Below are positions 9,501 to 16,637 of a DNA stretch of 64,000 nucleotides, piece after piece (the first letter of the stretch is position 1; each line of letters opens with the position of its first letter). Both the position numbers and the translations under genes were made by a program. The notes under the pieces were generated by a model that was not told the origin of the DNA, made no database searches, and worked only from the letters and a program-made list of their open reading frames with translations. Origin of the DNA: Microterricola viridarii (lineage in GTDB: Bacteria; Actinomycetota; Actinomycetes; Actinomycetales; Microbacteriaceae); the NCBI RefSeq assembly GCF_900104895.1, contig NZ_LT629742.1:124001-188000 (forward strand), given 5' to 3'.

Positions 9501-10239
9501 CCGCGATGGTGAGGTCGAGGTCGCGGTACTCCTCCATGTCGAGGTTGATGAACTTGGTGCGGCCGTTGACCGGCGCCGAGTTCGCCGCCAGCTCGTAGAG
9601 CGGGGTGAGCCGCTCGACGGTGCGCTCGACCTCCTCGTCGAATGACCACATGGAGAGCTGGCTGGAGACCGCGCTGACCTTGATCGAGACGTAGTCGACG
9701 TCGGGGCGGGCCAGCAGCTCGCGGGTGCCCGCGAGGCGGCGGTCGGCCTCCTTCTGGCCGAGAACGGCCTCGCCGAGCAGGTTGAGGTTGAGGCGGTTGC
9801 CGCCGGAGCGCAGCTGCTCGATCACGGGGCCGAGCTTCTCCGGCGTCGCGTCGACGACGAGGTGGCCGACCATCTCGCGGAGCACGCGGCGAGCGGCGGG
9901 GATGACGACCCAGGGCAGCACAGGGCCGAGGATGCCGCCGAGGCCGACGGCGCCCCGCATGTACCAGGGCAGGAAGCGCGGTGTCTTGCCTGCGACGGCC
10001 TGCAGGTTGTGCCCGGCGACCATGAGGTCCTCCGGCCGCATCACGCCGTCGACGAAGCCGACCGTGAAGTCGAGGCCGTTGGGGTCTTTCAGCACGCCGG
10101 CCAGGCGCTCGGCGGCCGGGTCGGCCGGGGCGTTGGCGCTGTCGGCCAGCCACTTCTTCACGAGCGCGATGGTCGCCGTCTCGAGTTCGCGGGCGTCGGG
10201 GCCATCAGCCTGGAGTTCGGTGCTGGAGGAGTGCGGCAT
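6547..10239 (-). CDS. putA: Bifunctional proline dehydrogenase / L-glutamate-gamma-semialdehyde dehydrogenase
   Basis: A 1230-residue protein oxidising proline to glutamate in two steps. The first third carries the proline dehydrogenase barrel (NLNLLGEAVLG, DYVSIKVSAVSSQ, LVKGANLAME). The second half is an aldehyde dehydrogenase with LAETSGKNAVIV (general-base Glu) and HAGQKCSAAS (nucleophilic Cys, near residue 823). There is no N-terminal ribbon-helix-helix DNA-binding segment, so it is not an autoregulatory PutA. About 200 C-terminal residues extend beyond the dehydrogenase core, as in longer PutA types. Start ATG 10239 or GTG 10245; neither has a strong ribosome site. It is divergent from a LysR gene that probably controls it. 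Confidence 0.95.
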   Translation of the reverse strand: MPHSSSTELQADGPDARELETATIALVKKWLADSANAPADPAAERLAGVLKDPNGLDFTVGFVDGVMRPEDLMVAGHNLQAVAGKTPRFLPWYMRGAVGLGGILGPVLPWVVIPAARRVLREMVGHLVVDATPEKLGPVIEQLRSGGNRLNLNLLGEAVLGQKEADRRLAGTRELLARPDVDYVSIKVSAVSSQLSMWSFDEEVERTVERLTPLYELAANSAPVNGRTKFINLDMEEYRDLDLTIAVFERILDQPQLLELEAGIVLQAYLPDALRALQGLTEWSKRRRARGGAPIKVRLVKGANLAMEHVDAAVHEWPLATYSTKQDSDTNYKRVLNWALTYENTDAVRIGVAGHNLFDVAFAWLLAGQRGVQSNIEFEMLLGMATGQAEAVKKDVGELLLYTPVVNPAEFDVAIAYLIRRLEENASQENFMSAVFELNTSAALLQRETARFQASLAELDTVVPGPNRLQNRAAEKAGLAGYELVDALRPPANVEPGESADPNLTEVVLGLSRGEMAAAIDAYEPEAVTAAAHAVAAAVAPEAAAHTGFRNEPDTDPALPANRAWGRAILTRVEGSTLGTDVIDAAQIGDPAVLERVIDTVAHTGAEWGKRSGAERAAVLHRAGLALAANRGRLIEVMASETGKTIAEADPEISEAIDFAHYYAERAKELDAVQGARFVPSKLTVVTPPWNFPVAIPAGSVLSALASGSGVIIKPAKLARRSGAIMVEALWQAGVPRELLALVDFAGEARHELGRQLVSHPSVDRVILTGGYETAQLFRSFRPDLPLLAETSGKNAVIVTPSADLDLAASDVIKSAFGHAGQKCSAASLVIVVGSVARSRRFESQLVDAASSLQVGYPSNPETQMGPIIEPASGKLLHALTQLGADESWLVEPKQLDDSGQLWSPGIRTGVAAGSYFHLTEFFGPVLGVMHARTLEEAIRMQNAVDYGLTAGLHSLDAEELAIWLDTVEAGNLYVNRGITGAIVQRQPFGGWKRSSVGAGTKAGGPNYLFGLGTWVNDPGTTSQTLHLRGLDQWVTTLIEASQPVLGYEEFDVLRRAALSDAIAWADEFGTAKDVSALGLERNVFRYRALPITVRVSEAASLGHALRVIAAGVLSRSRFEVSTAHALPAGVLTLLESRSVTVAVESDAAWLERAASAGIGTERVRLVDAIGGGASAALSAALGGSPDVAIYDHEVTQAGRVELLPFLREQAISITAHRFGNPSTLSEGVI

Positions 10240-10446
10240 GGTCACGAGACTAGTTCTTTCGACGAAGGGTCAGAGCGGGCGCTGGGGCGCGCTGGCTGCA
10301 GATCTGCTGCGGGTTTCTCCAGTGTGAGGCCACGAAACACTTCGGTAAAGCAAATGTTTCTGACGGTTATCAGTAAGTAGAATCGAATCATTGAACGGAT
10401 GTCGCGGCATCCGCCCAGCGCCTGCCCAACACCCGCCCAACGACTG

Positions 10447-10506
10447 CCCAGTTGCCGAATTTCGGGGGTGCGGCGGCCGGCGCACCCCCGAAATTCGGCA
10501 ACTGGG
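10447..10506. repeat. Perfect 25-bp-arm palindrome in the putA/lysR promoter region
   Basis: Arms 10447-10471 and 10482-10506 are exact complements with a 10-bp G/C-only spacer. The outer part begins CCCAGTTGCCGAA. A related palindrome with the CCCAGTTGCC arm occurs at 47961-48029. Here it sits between divergent genes, 30 bp before the lysR start, so it is not a simple gene-end terminator. Confidence 0.85.
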
Positions 10507-10536
10507 GAGGCGGGGCGCGGGACGAGAGGAGAGCGC

Positions 10537-11478
10537 ATGCTGGACGTGAGGCGGCTGCGGCTGCTGCGGGAAGTGAAGTTGCGGGGAACGCTCGCGGCCG
10601 TGGCCGAGGCGCTCGCCTACAGCCCGTCCTCGGTGTCACAGCAGCTCACCCTGCTCGAGAAGGAGGTCGGCATTCCGCTGCTGGCCAAGGCCGGGCGGCG
10701 CGTGCTGCTCACCCCGCAGGCCGAGCTGCTCGTCGCCCGCGCGGCGGAGGTGCTCGACACGCTGGAGCGGGCCGAGGGCGAGCTCGCCGCCTCGCTCACC
10801 ACGGTCAGCGGCACGGTGCGCCTGGCCGTGTTCCAGTCGGCCGCCCATGCCGTGATCCCCGAGGCGCTCACGATCCTGGCGGCCGAGTACCCCGAGCTGC
10901 GGGTGGAGGTGACCGAGCGCGAACCGGATGCCGGCCTGTTCGACGTCTCCGCGCGCGACTTCGACCTCGTCGTCGCCGAGCAGTACCCGGGCCACACCCG
11001 CGAGCACCGGCCGGACCTGGACCGGGTGCACCTCGTCACCGACGTCATCCGGCTGGCGACCGGTCCGGCGGCGTCCCCCGGCCCGCTCAGTGATGCCGTG
11101 CCGGGCGGGCCTGCCGAGACCCGCATCGCGACGTTGGCGGACGCCGCGTCGCGGCCGTGGGTGATGGAGCCGAAGGGCACCGCCGCCCGGCTCTGGGCAA
11201 CCCAGCTCTGCCGGGCGGCCGGTTTCGAGCCGGATGTGCGCTTCGAGACGGCCGACCTGATGACGCACATCCGGCTGATCCGCTCCGGCAACGCGGTCGG
11301 GCTGCTGCCGGACCTCGTCTGGGCCGGGGAGGCGCCGAGCGTCGAGCTGGTGGAGCTGGCCGGCAACCCGCACCGCGACGTGTTCACCTCCGCGCGCCGT
11401 TCCAGCGCCGGCCGGCCGGGCGTCGCCGCCTGCCGCGCGGCGCTCGCCCGCGCGATCGCCGGCACCGCTCACCCCTGA
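10537..11478 (+). CDS. LysR-family transcriptional regulator
   Basis: A 313-residue regulator. The N-terminal helix-turn-helix (residues about 1-60: MLDVRRLRLLREV, then GTLAAVAEALAYSPSSVSQQL) is followed by a LysR-type substrate-binding domain. A GAGAGGAGAG ribosome site fixes the start at 10537. It is divergent from putA and so likely regulates proline use, possibly as the activator. Related actinobacterial proteins of this short-HTH type are often linked to amino-acid catabolic genes; the ligand is unknown. Confidence 0.88.
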   Translation: MLDVRRLRLLREVKLRGTLAAVAEALAYSPSSVSQQLTLLEKEVGIPLLAKAGRRVLLTPQAELLVARAAEVLDTLERAEGELAASLTTVSGTVRLAVFQSAAHAVIPEALTILAAEYPELRVEVTEREPDAGLFDVSARDFDLVVAEQYPGHTREHRPDLDRVHLVTDVIRLATGPAASPGPLSDAVPGGPAETRIATLADAASRPWVMEPKGTAARLWATQLCRAAGFEPDVRFETADLMTHIRLIRSGNAVGLLPDLVWAGEAPSVELVELAGNPHRDVFTSARRSSAGRPGVAACRAALARAIAGTAHP

Positions 11479-11610
11479 GCCCGCGCTCCTGCGCATCGCG
11501 CGGGAGGCGGAGGCGGATCGGGAGGCAAACGGGAGATCGGGCGGCAGCTGCCCGCTGATTCCGGCCTCCCGATCCGCCGTCGGCCTCCGAAACGGATGCC
11601 GGGGCCGGGG

Positions 11611-11667
11611 GCGCGGCCGGGATCCGCGGCCGGGTTCCGCGGCCGGAGTCCGCGGCCGGAGTCCGCG
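11611..11667. repeat. Four-copy 13-bp G+C-rich tandem repeat
   Basis: Units at 11611, 11624, 11637 and 11650 have consensus CCGCGGCCGG(G/A)NT, plus a partial fifth abutting the stop codon of the holin-like gene. It lies in the gap between convergent lysR and the holin-like gene. No function is evident beyond possible secondary structure. Confidence 0.75.
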
Positions 11668-12075
11668 CTAGCCGATCGGCAGCGCCGAGGCGTTGCGCTT
11701 CTTCTCGACGCCCTTCTTCAGGAAGACCATCGGCAGGAAGAAGGTGGCCAGTGCGGTGACCATCCACACCAGCACGGGTGCCAGGACCCAGGTGCGCCAA
11801 CCGTCGATGGTGAGGCCGCCGGGGAAGAGCGACGCCACGAACAAGGCGACGAAGGTCGAGACGATGCCGATCCCGCCGAGGAAGGCGGGCGCGTTGCGGG
11901 CCGCCACCTTGAGCAGGAACGGGCTGATCACGCTCTGGATGACGGCGAACACCAGCACCGCCACGATGCCGCCGCTCCAGCTCAGGTTGAACTCGGGCAG
12001 CAGCCACATGGCCACGAGCAGACCGAGCGCGGCGGAGACGACGAAGATACCGGACCGAATCAGAAAGCGGATCAT
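11668..12075 (-). CDS. Phage-holin-like small membrane protein (holin 4 superfamily)
   Basis: A 135-residue protein with four hydrophobic helices (about residues 5-25, 30-50, 62-80, 95-118) and a basic C-terminus (LKKGVEKKRN). The pattern, including NLSWSGGIVAVLVFAVIQSVISPFLLK, fits the phage_holin_4_2 family common in bacterial chromosomes, where holin function is not established. No phage genes surround it. The start MIRFLIRSG at 12075 is family-like but lacks a clear ribosome site; 12114 is the alternative. Confidence 0.72.
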   Translation of the reverse strand: MIRFLIRSGIFVVSAALGLLVAMWLLPEFNLSWSGGIVAVLVFAVIQSVISPFLLKVAARNAPAFLGGIGIVSTFVALFVASLFPGGLTIDGWRTWVLAPVLVWMVTALATFFLPMVFLKKGVEKKRNASALPIG

Positions 12076-12162
12076 GTGCTCATCGTAGGGGCGCCGCCGC
12101 GGCATCCGGGTCACTAACGCGCAACGAAATGCCCGGCCGCGGCTCGGAACGGCCAGATCGGC

Positions 12163-13725
12163 TCAGAACGGCCAGATCAGCGGCACGTAGAAGGTCGCGA
12201 CGGCCAGGAAGAAGACGAGCAGCGGCAGGCCGAGCTTCCAGTAGTCGGTGAACCTGAAGCCACCCGGCCCCATCACCATCATGTTCGCCGGGGTGGCGAT
12301 CGGGGTGAGGAAGGAGGCGGCGCCGGCGACCGTCAGCGCCATCAGGAACGGCAGCACCGAGACGTCTTTCGTCGCGGCCACCGAGACGGCCACCGGGATG
12401 ACGATCAGCACCGTGGCCGTGTTGCTGATGAGCTGGCCGAGCACGACGGTGATCAGGCAGAGCGCGAACAGCGCCACCTGCGGGCCCGCGTCGCCGACCA
12501 TGCCGAGCAGCCCGTCGGCGATGAGGTCGGCCGCGCCGGTCTGCATGAACGCGGTCGAGAGCGGGATCATGCCGGCCACGAGCACGACCGTCGTCCACGA
12601 GATGCTGCGGTAGGCCTGCGTCACCGACACGGCGCGGGTGAGCACCATGGCCATCGCCGCCACGAGGCCAGCGATGACCGCCGGCACGAGGCCCGTCGCC
12701 AGCGCGGCGATCATGGCGGCCAGGATGCCGATGGCCCAGCCGGCGCGCGGGCCGAGCGGCACCGTGCGGCGCAGCACATCCGGCGGGTCGACGACGAGGA
12801 CATCGGGGTCGGCGGTGTGCTCGTCGAGCGCATCCCAGCTGCCCTCGAGCAGCAGGGTGTCGCCGGCGGCCAGCGTCGCATCCGGCCCCTCGACCTGCTC
12901 GCCCCCGCGCTGCACGGCCAGGATGACCAGAGAGCCGCTCGGCGTGCACATGCCAGGGAAGACCTTGAGCCCGATCAGGCTGGACCGCGGCGGGATGACG
13001 ACCTCGGCGATGCCGCCCTCGGCGCCGATCAGCTCGTTCGGCGGCGTGGCGAGCTCGTACTGCGAGCGCAGCACGCGGGCGTGGTCACTCAGGTCGCGCG
13101 GCATGACGCTGGCCGCGCGCACGGGGACGAGCCTGCTGCCGAGGAGCATCGTGATCAGCAGCGTGCCGACGACAAGCGGCACCCCGACGAGGCCGAACTC
13201 GAAGAATCCGAACGCGCGATCGCCGGCCTCGACGGCCGCCTCGGAGACGATGATGTTGACCGGGGTTCCGGTGAGGGCGAGCAGCGAGCCCGCGTGCGCG
13301 GCGAAGGCCAACGGCAGCAGCAGCCGCGAGGGGGCGAGGCCGGCGCGCACCGCGACGACCACGACGACGGGCAGCAGCGCGGCGACGGCGCCGTTCACGC
13401 TGATCAGCGCGGTGAGCACCGCGACCAGCAGCATGATGTAGACGAGCAGCTTGCGGGTGCTCGTGCCCGCCGCGCCGATCACCTTCTGGCCGGCCCAAGC
13501 GGTCACACCGGTCGCGTCCAGTCCCTCGCTCACCACGAACAGCGAGGCGATGAACAACACCGTCGGGTCGGCGAAGCCGGCGAGCGCCTGACCCAGGGTG
13601 AGGATGCCCGTCGCCCAGAGCGAGATGGCCACGGCGAGGGCGACGATCCCGACCGGAACCCTGTTCGACACGAAGGCGATGACAGCAACCAGCAGGATGG
13701 CCAGCGTGATCGCGATGGGGTCCAT
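12163..13725 (-). CDS. SLC13/DASS-type anion transporter with TrkA-C (RCK_C) domain
   Basis: A 520-residue transporter with about ten membrane helices split by a soluble domain. The first half contains the NGAVAALLPVVVVVA and GSLLALTGTPVNIIVSE motifs typical of divalent-anion/sodium symporters (sulfate, dicarboxylate). Residues about 230-310 form a TrkA-C-like regulatory domain (VIPPRSSLIGLKVF, TLAAGDTLLLEG). The second half repeats the fold (ISWTTVVLVAGMIPLS; PIATPANMMVMG). Substrate is not decidable. A 19-bp direct duplication covers its stop codon (12140-12177). It is monocistronic, divergent from a META lipoprotein. Confidence 0.82.
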   Translation of the reverse strand: MDPIAITLAILLVAVIAFVSNRVPVGIVALAVAISLWATGILTLGQALAGFADPTVLFIASLFVVSEGLDATGVTAWAGQKVIGAAGTSTRKLLVYIMLLVAVLTALISVNGAVAALLPVVVVVAVRAGLAPSRLLLPLAFAAHAGSLLALTGTPVNIIVSEAAVEAGDRAFGFFEFGLVGVPLVVGTLLITMLLGSRLVPVRAASVMPRDLSDHARVLRSQYELATPPNELIGAEGGIAEVVIPPRSSLIGLKVFPGMCTPSGSLVILAVQRGGEQVEGPDATLAAGDTLLLEGSWDALDEHTADPDVLVVDPPDVLRRTVPLGPRAGWAIGILAAMIAALATGLVPAVIAGLVAAMAMVLTRAVSVTQAYRSISWTTVVLVAGMIPLSTAFMQTGAADLIADGLLGMVGDAGPQVALFALCLITVVLGQLISNTATVLIVIPVAVSVAATKDVSVLPFLMALTVAGAASFLTPIATPANMMVMGPGGFRFTDYWKLGLPLLVFFLAVATFYVPLIWPF

Positions 13726-13849
13726 GGCTCGAGAGTAGTGCTGGCGCTAACGTTTTGATCCCATTGCTCGCATACCCGCTGCGCACGGGCTACCGTGGAG
13801 CGCATCGGGCCCGGCCACGGCCGGCACACATCGCGAACGGACGCCACAG

Positions 13850-14308
13850 ATGACGAGTACCCTCCCCCGCCACAGTTCAGGCCGACGGACCGTTGGCGCC
13901 CGCGCCGGCCGCACCCGCGCGGCGGTTGTCATCGCCGTCGCGGCTGTCGCGGCCCTCGGGCTCTCCGGTTGCGCGAACAGCGGCGCCGGCACGCCCGGCG
14001 GCCCGGACCCGGTCGGCACCTGGGGCACCGTCGACACGACGGGCGTTCCGTTCCTGACCTTCTCGGATGACGGCAGCTTCACCGGCTCCGACGGCTGCAA
14101 CACCTTGAACGGCGGATGGCAGCTGGACGGCACCACGATCGACTTCGAGAACGTCGCGACGACACTGAAGGCCTGCGAGGGCGTCGACACCTGGCTGTCC
14201 GCGCTGAACACGGCGACGATCGAGGGCACGACGATGACGGTCTTCAACGACGCGGACGCCGAGATCGGAACCCTGGACAACGCCGACTCCAGCAACGGCG
14301 GATACTGA
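13850..14308 (+). CDS. META-domain (HslJ-like) lipoprotein
   Basis: A 152-residue secreted lipoprotein. The N-terminus has a basic region, a hydrophobic stretch and the lipobox LSGC (lipidated Cys near residue 41). The mature part reads VGTWGT...LTFSDDGSFTGSDGCNTLNGGWQLDG, the META/HslJ pattern with the GCN turn. Such proteins are envelope-exposed with no defined enzymatic role. It is followed 50 bp later by a co-directional FAD oxidoreductase, with no clear functional link. Confidence 0.82.
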   Translation: MTSTLPRHSSGRRTVGARAGRTRAAVVIAVAAVAALGLSGCANSGAGTPGGPDPVGTWGTVDTTGVPFLTFSDDGSFTGSDGCNTLNGGWQLDGTTIDFENVATTLKACEGVDTWLSALNTATIEGTTMTVFNDADAEIGTLDNADSSNGGY

Positions 14309-14358
14309 GCCGTCCGGGGCCGGGCTGGGGCGGCATCCGCAGCCTCTAGGCTCGATCC

Positions 14359-15972
14359 ATGACTGAAGCTACTCACGACGTTGTGATTGTCGGCGGCGGG
14401 CACAACGGACTCGTTGCGGCCGCCTACCTCGCCAAGGCTGGCAAGAGCGTGCTCCTGCTCGAGCGCGAGGAGCGGCTGGGCGGCGCGGCCGTCTCGGCCG
14501 CGCCGTTCGAGGGCGTCAACGCCCGGCTCTCGCGTTACTCGTACCTGGTGAGCCTGCTGCCGAAGCGCATCATCGACGAGCTCGGCCTCGACATCCGCCT
14601 GGCCCACCGCCGCTTCAGCTCGTACACCCCGAACCCGGCCGATACCGAGACCGGCCTGCTCGTGGACAACAGCAACCGCCGGGCTACCCGCGCCTCCTTC
14701 GCCCGGGTCGGCGCCGCCGGCGACTTCGCCGCCTGGAACGATTTCTACGCCGACACCGCGCGCGTGGCGGAGGCCCTGTTCCCGACCGTGTGCGAGCCGC
14801 TGCCGACGCGCAGCGAGGTGCGCCGCCTGGTCGACGACGACGCGCTCTGGGCCAGCTTCTTCGAGCGCCCGCTCGGCCAGGTGATCACCGAGCGCTTCGA
14901 CAGCGACCTCGTGCGCGGTGTCGTCGCCACCGACGGGCTGATCGGCACCTTCACCTCAAGCGACGACCCCTCCCTGGACGCCAACCGGTGCTTCCTCTAC
15001 CACGTGATCGGCAACGAGACCGGGGACTGGCACGTGCCGATCGGCGGCATGGGCGCCGTCTCGGGCGAGATCGAGCGCGCCGCCCGACTCGCCGGGGCGC
15101 GGATCGTCACCGGCGCCGATGTGGTCAGCGTCACCGCCGACGGCGCCGTGCGCTACCTGCGCAACGGCCACGAGCGGGTCGCGGTCGGCACCACGGTGCT
15201 CGCGAACATCTCCCCCTACGTGCTGGACCAGCTGCTGGCCGCCGGCGGGGCATCGAGCGCCCGCGTCGGGGTGCCGGCCAACGCCCCGGAGGATGCCGTC
15301 GCCGCCCGCCCGGAAGGTGCGCAGGTCAAGGTGAACCTCATGCTGAAGCGGCTGCCGAAGCTGCGCGACACCACCGTCACGCCCGAGGCAGCCTTCGGCG
15401 GCACCTTCCACATCAACGAGCTGTACAGCCAGCTGGAGGGCACATACGCCGAGGCCGCGCGCGGCGAGATCCCCGACATCCTGCCGTGCGAGATCTACTG
15501 CCACACGCTGGCCGACCCGACGATCCTCGGGCCGGAGCTCGCGGAGTCCGGAGCGCACACGCTCACCATCTTCGCCCTGCACGCGCCGGACCGCTGGCTG
15601 ACGGAGGAGAACAACGACGCCACCCGCGAGCGCCTGCAGGCGGCCGTGCTGGCCTCGCTGAACTCAGTGCTGGCCGAACCGATCGAGGACGTCGTCATGC
15701 TGGATGCCGCCGGCAACCCATGCATCGAGACGAAGACGACGCTCGACCTCGAGCACGCGCTGAACCTCTCAGGCGGCAACATCTTCCACGGCCCGCTGTC
15801 CTGGCCGTTCCTGGAGGACGACGCGCCCCGCGACACGGCGGCGGAGCGCTGGGGCGTCGCGACGGCGCACCCGCGCGTGCTGATCTGCGGCTCCGGCGCG
15901 GTGCGCGGCGGGGCAGTCAGCGGGCTGGGCGGGCACAATGCCGCCATGGCCGTGTTGGAGGAGTCGCTCTAG
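14359..15972 (+). CDS. NAD(P)/FAD-dependent oxidoreductase, PYROXD2/phytoene-desaturase-like
   Basis: A 537-residue flavoprotein. The N-terminal Rossmann motif is VVIVGGGHNGLVAAAYLAKAGKSVLLLE. Further landmarks are GGAAVSAAPFEG, the IGGMGAVSGEIERAA middle motif and a C-terminal ICGSGAVRGGAVSGLGGHNAA flavin-binding block. The overall pattern matches the bacterial PYROXD2-like group rather than true CrtI; the substrate is unknown. It is directly followed by the repeat array. Confidence 0.8.
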   Translation: MTEATHDVVIVGGGHNGLVAAAYLAKAGKSVLLLEREERLGGAAVSAAPFEGVNARLSRYSYLVSLLPKRIIDELGLDIRLAHRRFSSYTPNPADTETGLLVDNSNRRATRASFARVGAAGDFAAWNDFYADTARVAEALFPTVCEPLPTRSEVRRLVDDDALWASFFERPLGQVITERFDSDLVRGVVATDGLIGTFTSSDDPSLDANRCFLYHVIGNETGDWHVPIGGMGAVSGEIERAARLAGARIVTGADVVSVTADGAVRYLRNGHERVAVGTTVLANISPYVLDQLLAAGGASSARVGVPANAPEDAVAARPEGAQVKVNLMLKRLPKLRDTTVTPEAAFGGTFHINELYSQLEGTYAEAARGEIPDILPCEIYCHTLADPTILGPELAESGAHTLTIFALHAPDRWLTEENNDATRERLQAAVLASLNSVLAEPIEDVVMLDAAGNPCIETKTTLDLEHALNLSGGNIFHGPLSWPFLEDDAPRDTAAERWGVATAHPRVLICGSGAVRGGAVSGLGGHNAAMAVLEESL

Positions 15973-16009
15973 CTGCTCCTGCTGCGTGGGTGTGGGTGTC
16001 GGGCGATGT

Positions 16010-16547
16010 TGGCTTCGGTCGCTGGCGCTCCCTCGAGCCAACGGGAGGATCGCACCCCACCGCTGGTCGAGTAGCGAGGAACGAGCGTATCGAGACCCCG
16101 CACTCGACACAGTTTCACGCCCTGCCAGGGCCTCGATACGGCCCTAGCGGGCCTACTCGACCAACGGGAGCGGCGCTGTTGGCTTCGGTCGCTGGCGCTC
16201 CCTCGAGCCAACAGGAGGGTCGCACCCCACCGCTGGTCGAGTAGCGAGGAACGAGCGTATCGAGACCCCGCACCCGACACAGCCCCCCGCTGAAAACCGG
16301 GTCTCGATACGGCCCTGGCGGGCCTACTCGACCAACGGGAGCGACGCTGGCTTCGGTCGCTGGCGCTCCCTCGAGCCAACGGGAGAGAGGCCCCACCCCG
16401 CTGGTCGAGTAGCGAGGAACGAGCGTATCGAGACCCCGCACCCGACACAGTTTCACGCCCTGCCAGGGTCTCGATACGGCCCTAGCGGGCCTACTCGACC
16501 AACGGGGGCGGTGTTGGCTTCGGTCGCTGGCGCTCCCTCGAGCCAAC
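16010..16547. repeat. Tandem array of three ~169-bp intergenic repeat units plus a fourth leading module
   Basis: Each unit has two parts. Module A (33 bp, TGGCTTCGGTCGCTGGCGCT...) starts at 16010, 16180, 16348 and 16515. Module B is a ~103-bp imperfect cruciform from CTGGTCGAGTAGCGAGGAAC to ...CTACTCGACCAAC at 16063-16165, 16233-16335 and 16401-16503. In module B the outer and inner stems pair while the middles differ. Copies are nearly identical except for the B loop. Related modules occur at 23032-23133, 23179-23211 and 37998-38029. This fills the gap 15973-16637 between a FAD oxidoreductase and pepA (convergent). No gene is seen in it; no spacer/cas pattern supports CRISPR. Confidence 0.93.
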
Positions 16548-16556
16548 GTGCAGATG

Positions 16557-16625
16557 CACGTCGGCTGGAGGGAGCCGCGCCGCGACGAAGGAGCAGCGCA
16601 GCCCCTGAAGCCCGGGAGCCAACGT
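16557..16625. repeat. Repeat module C, copy 1
   Basis: About 68 bp beginning CACGTCGGCTGGAGGG and containing GACGAAGGAGCAGCGCAGC closes the array next to the pepA stop codon. A close second copy lies at 23252-23310. It appears to be a third component of the same repeat family. Confidence 0.8.
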
Positions 16626-16637
16626 GGGCGGGCGCCC

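Noticed and set aside
11668-12075. Prophage remnant suggested by the holin-like gene
   Set aside because: No phage structural, lysis or integrase genes nearby; the family is common as a chromosomal membrane protein.
16115-16546. Small open frames within the repeat array
   Set aside because: They translate the repeat itself (recurring identical peptides) and have no ribosome sites.
16010-16547. Possible CRISPR array
   Set aside because: Period is ~169 bp with both parts conserved, no short unique spacers and no cas genes; the units are palindromic intergenic repeats.
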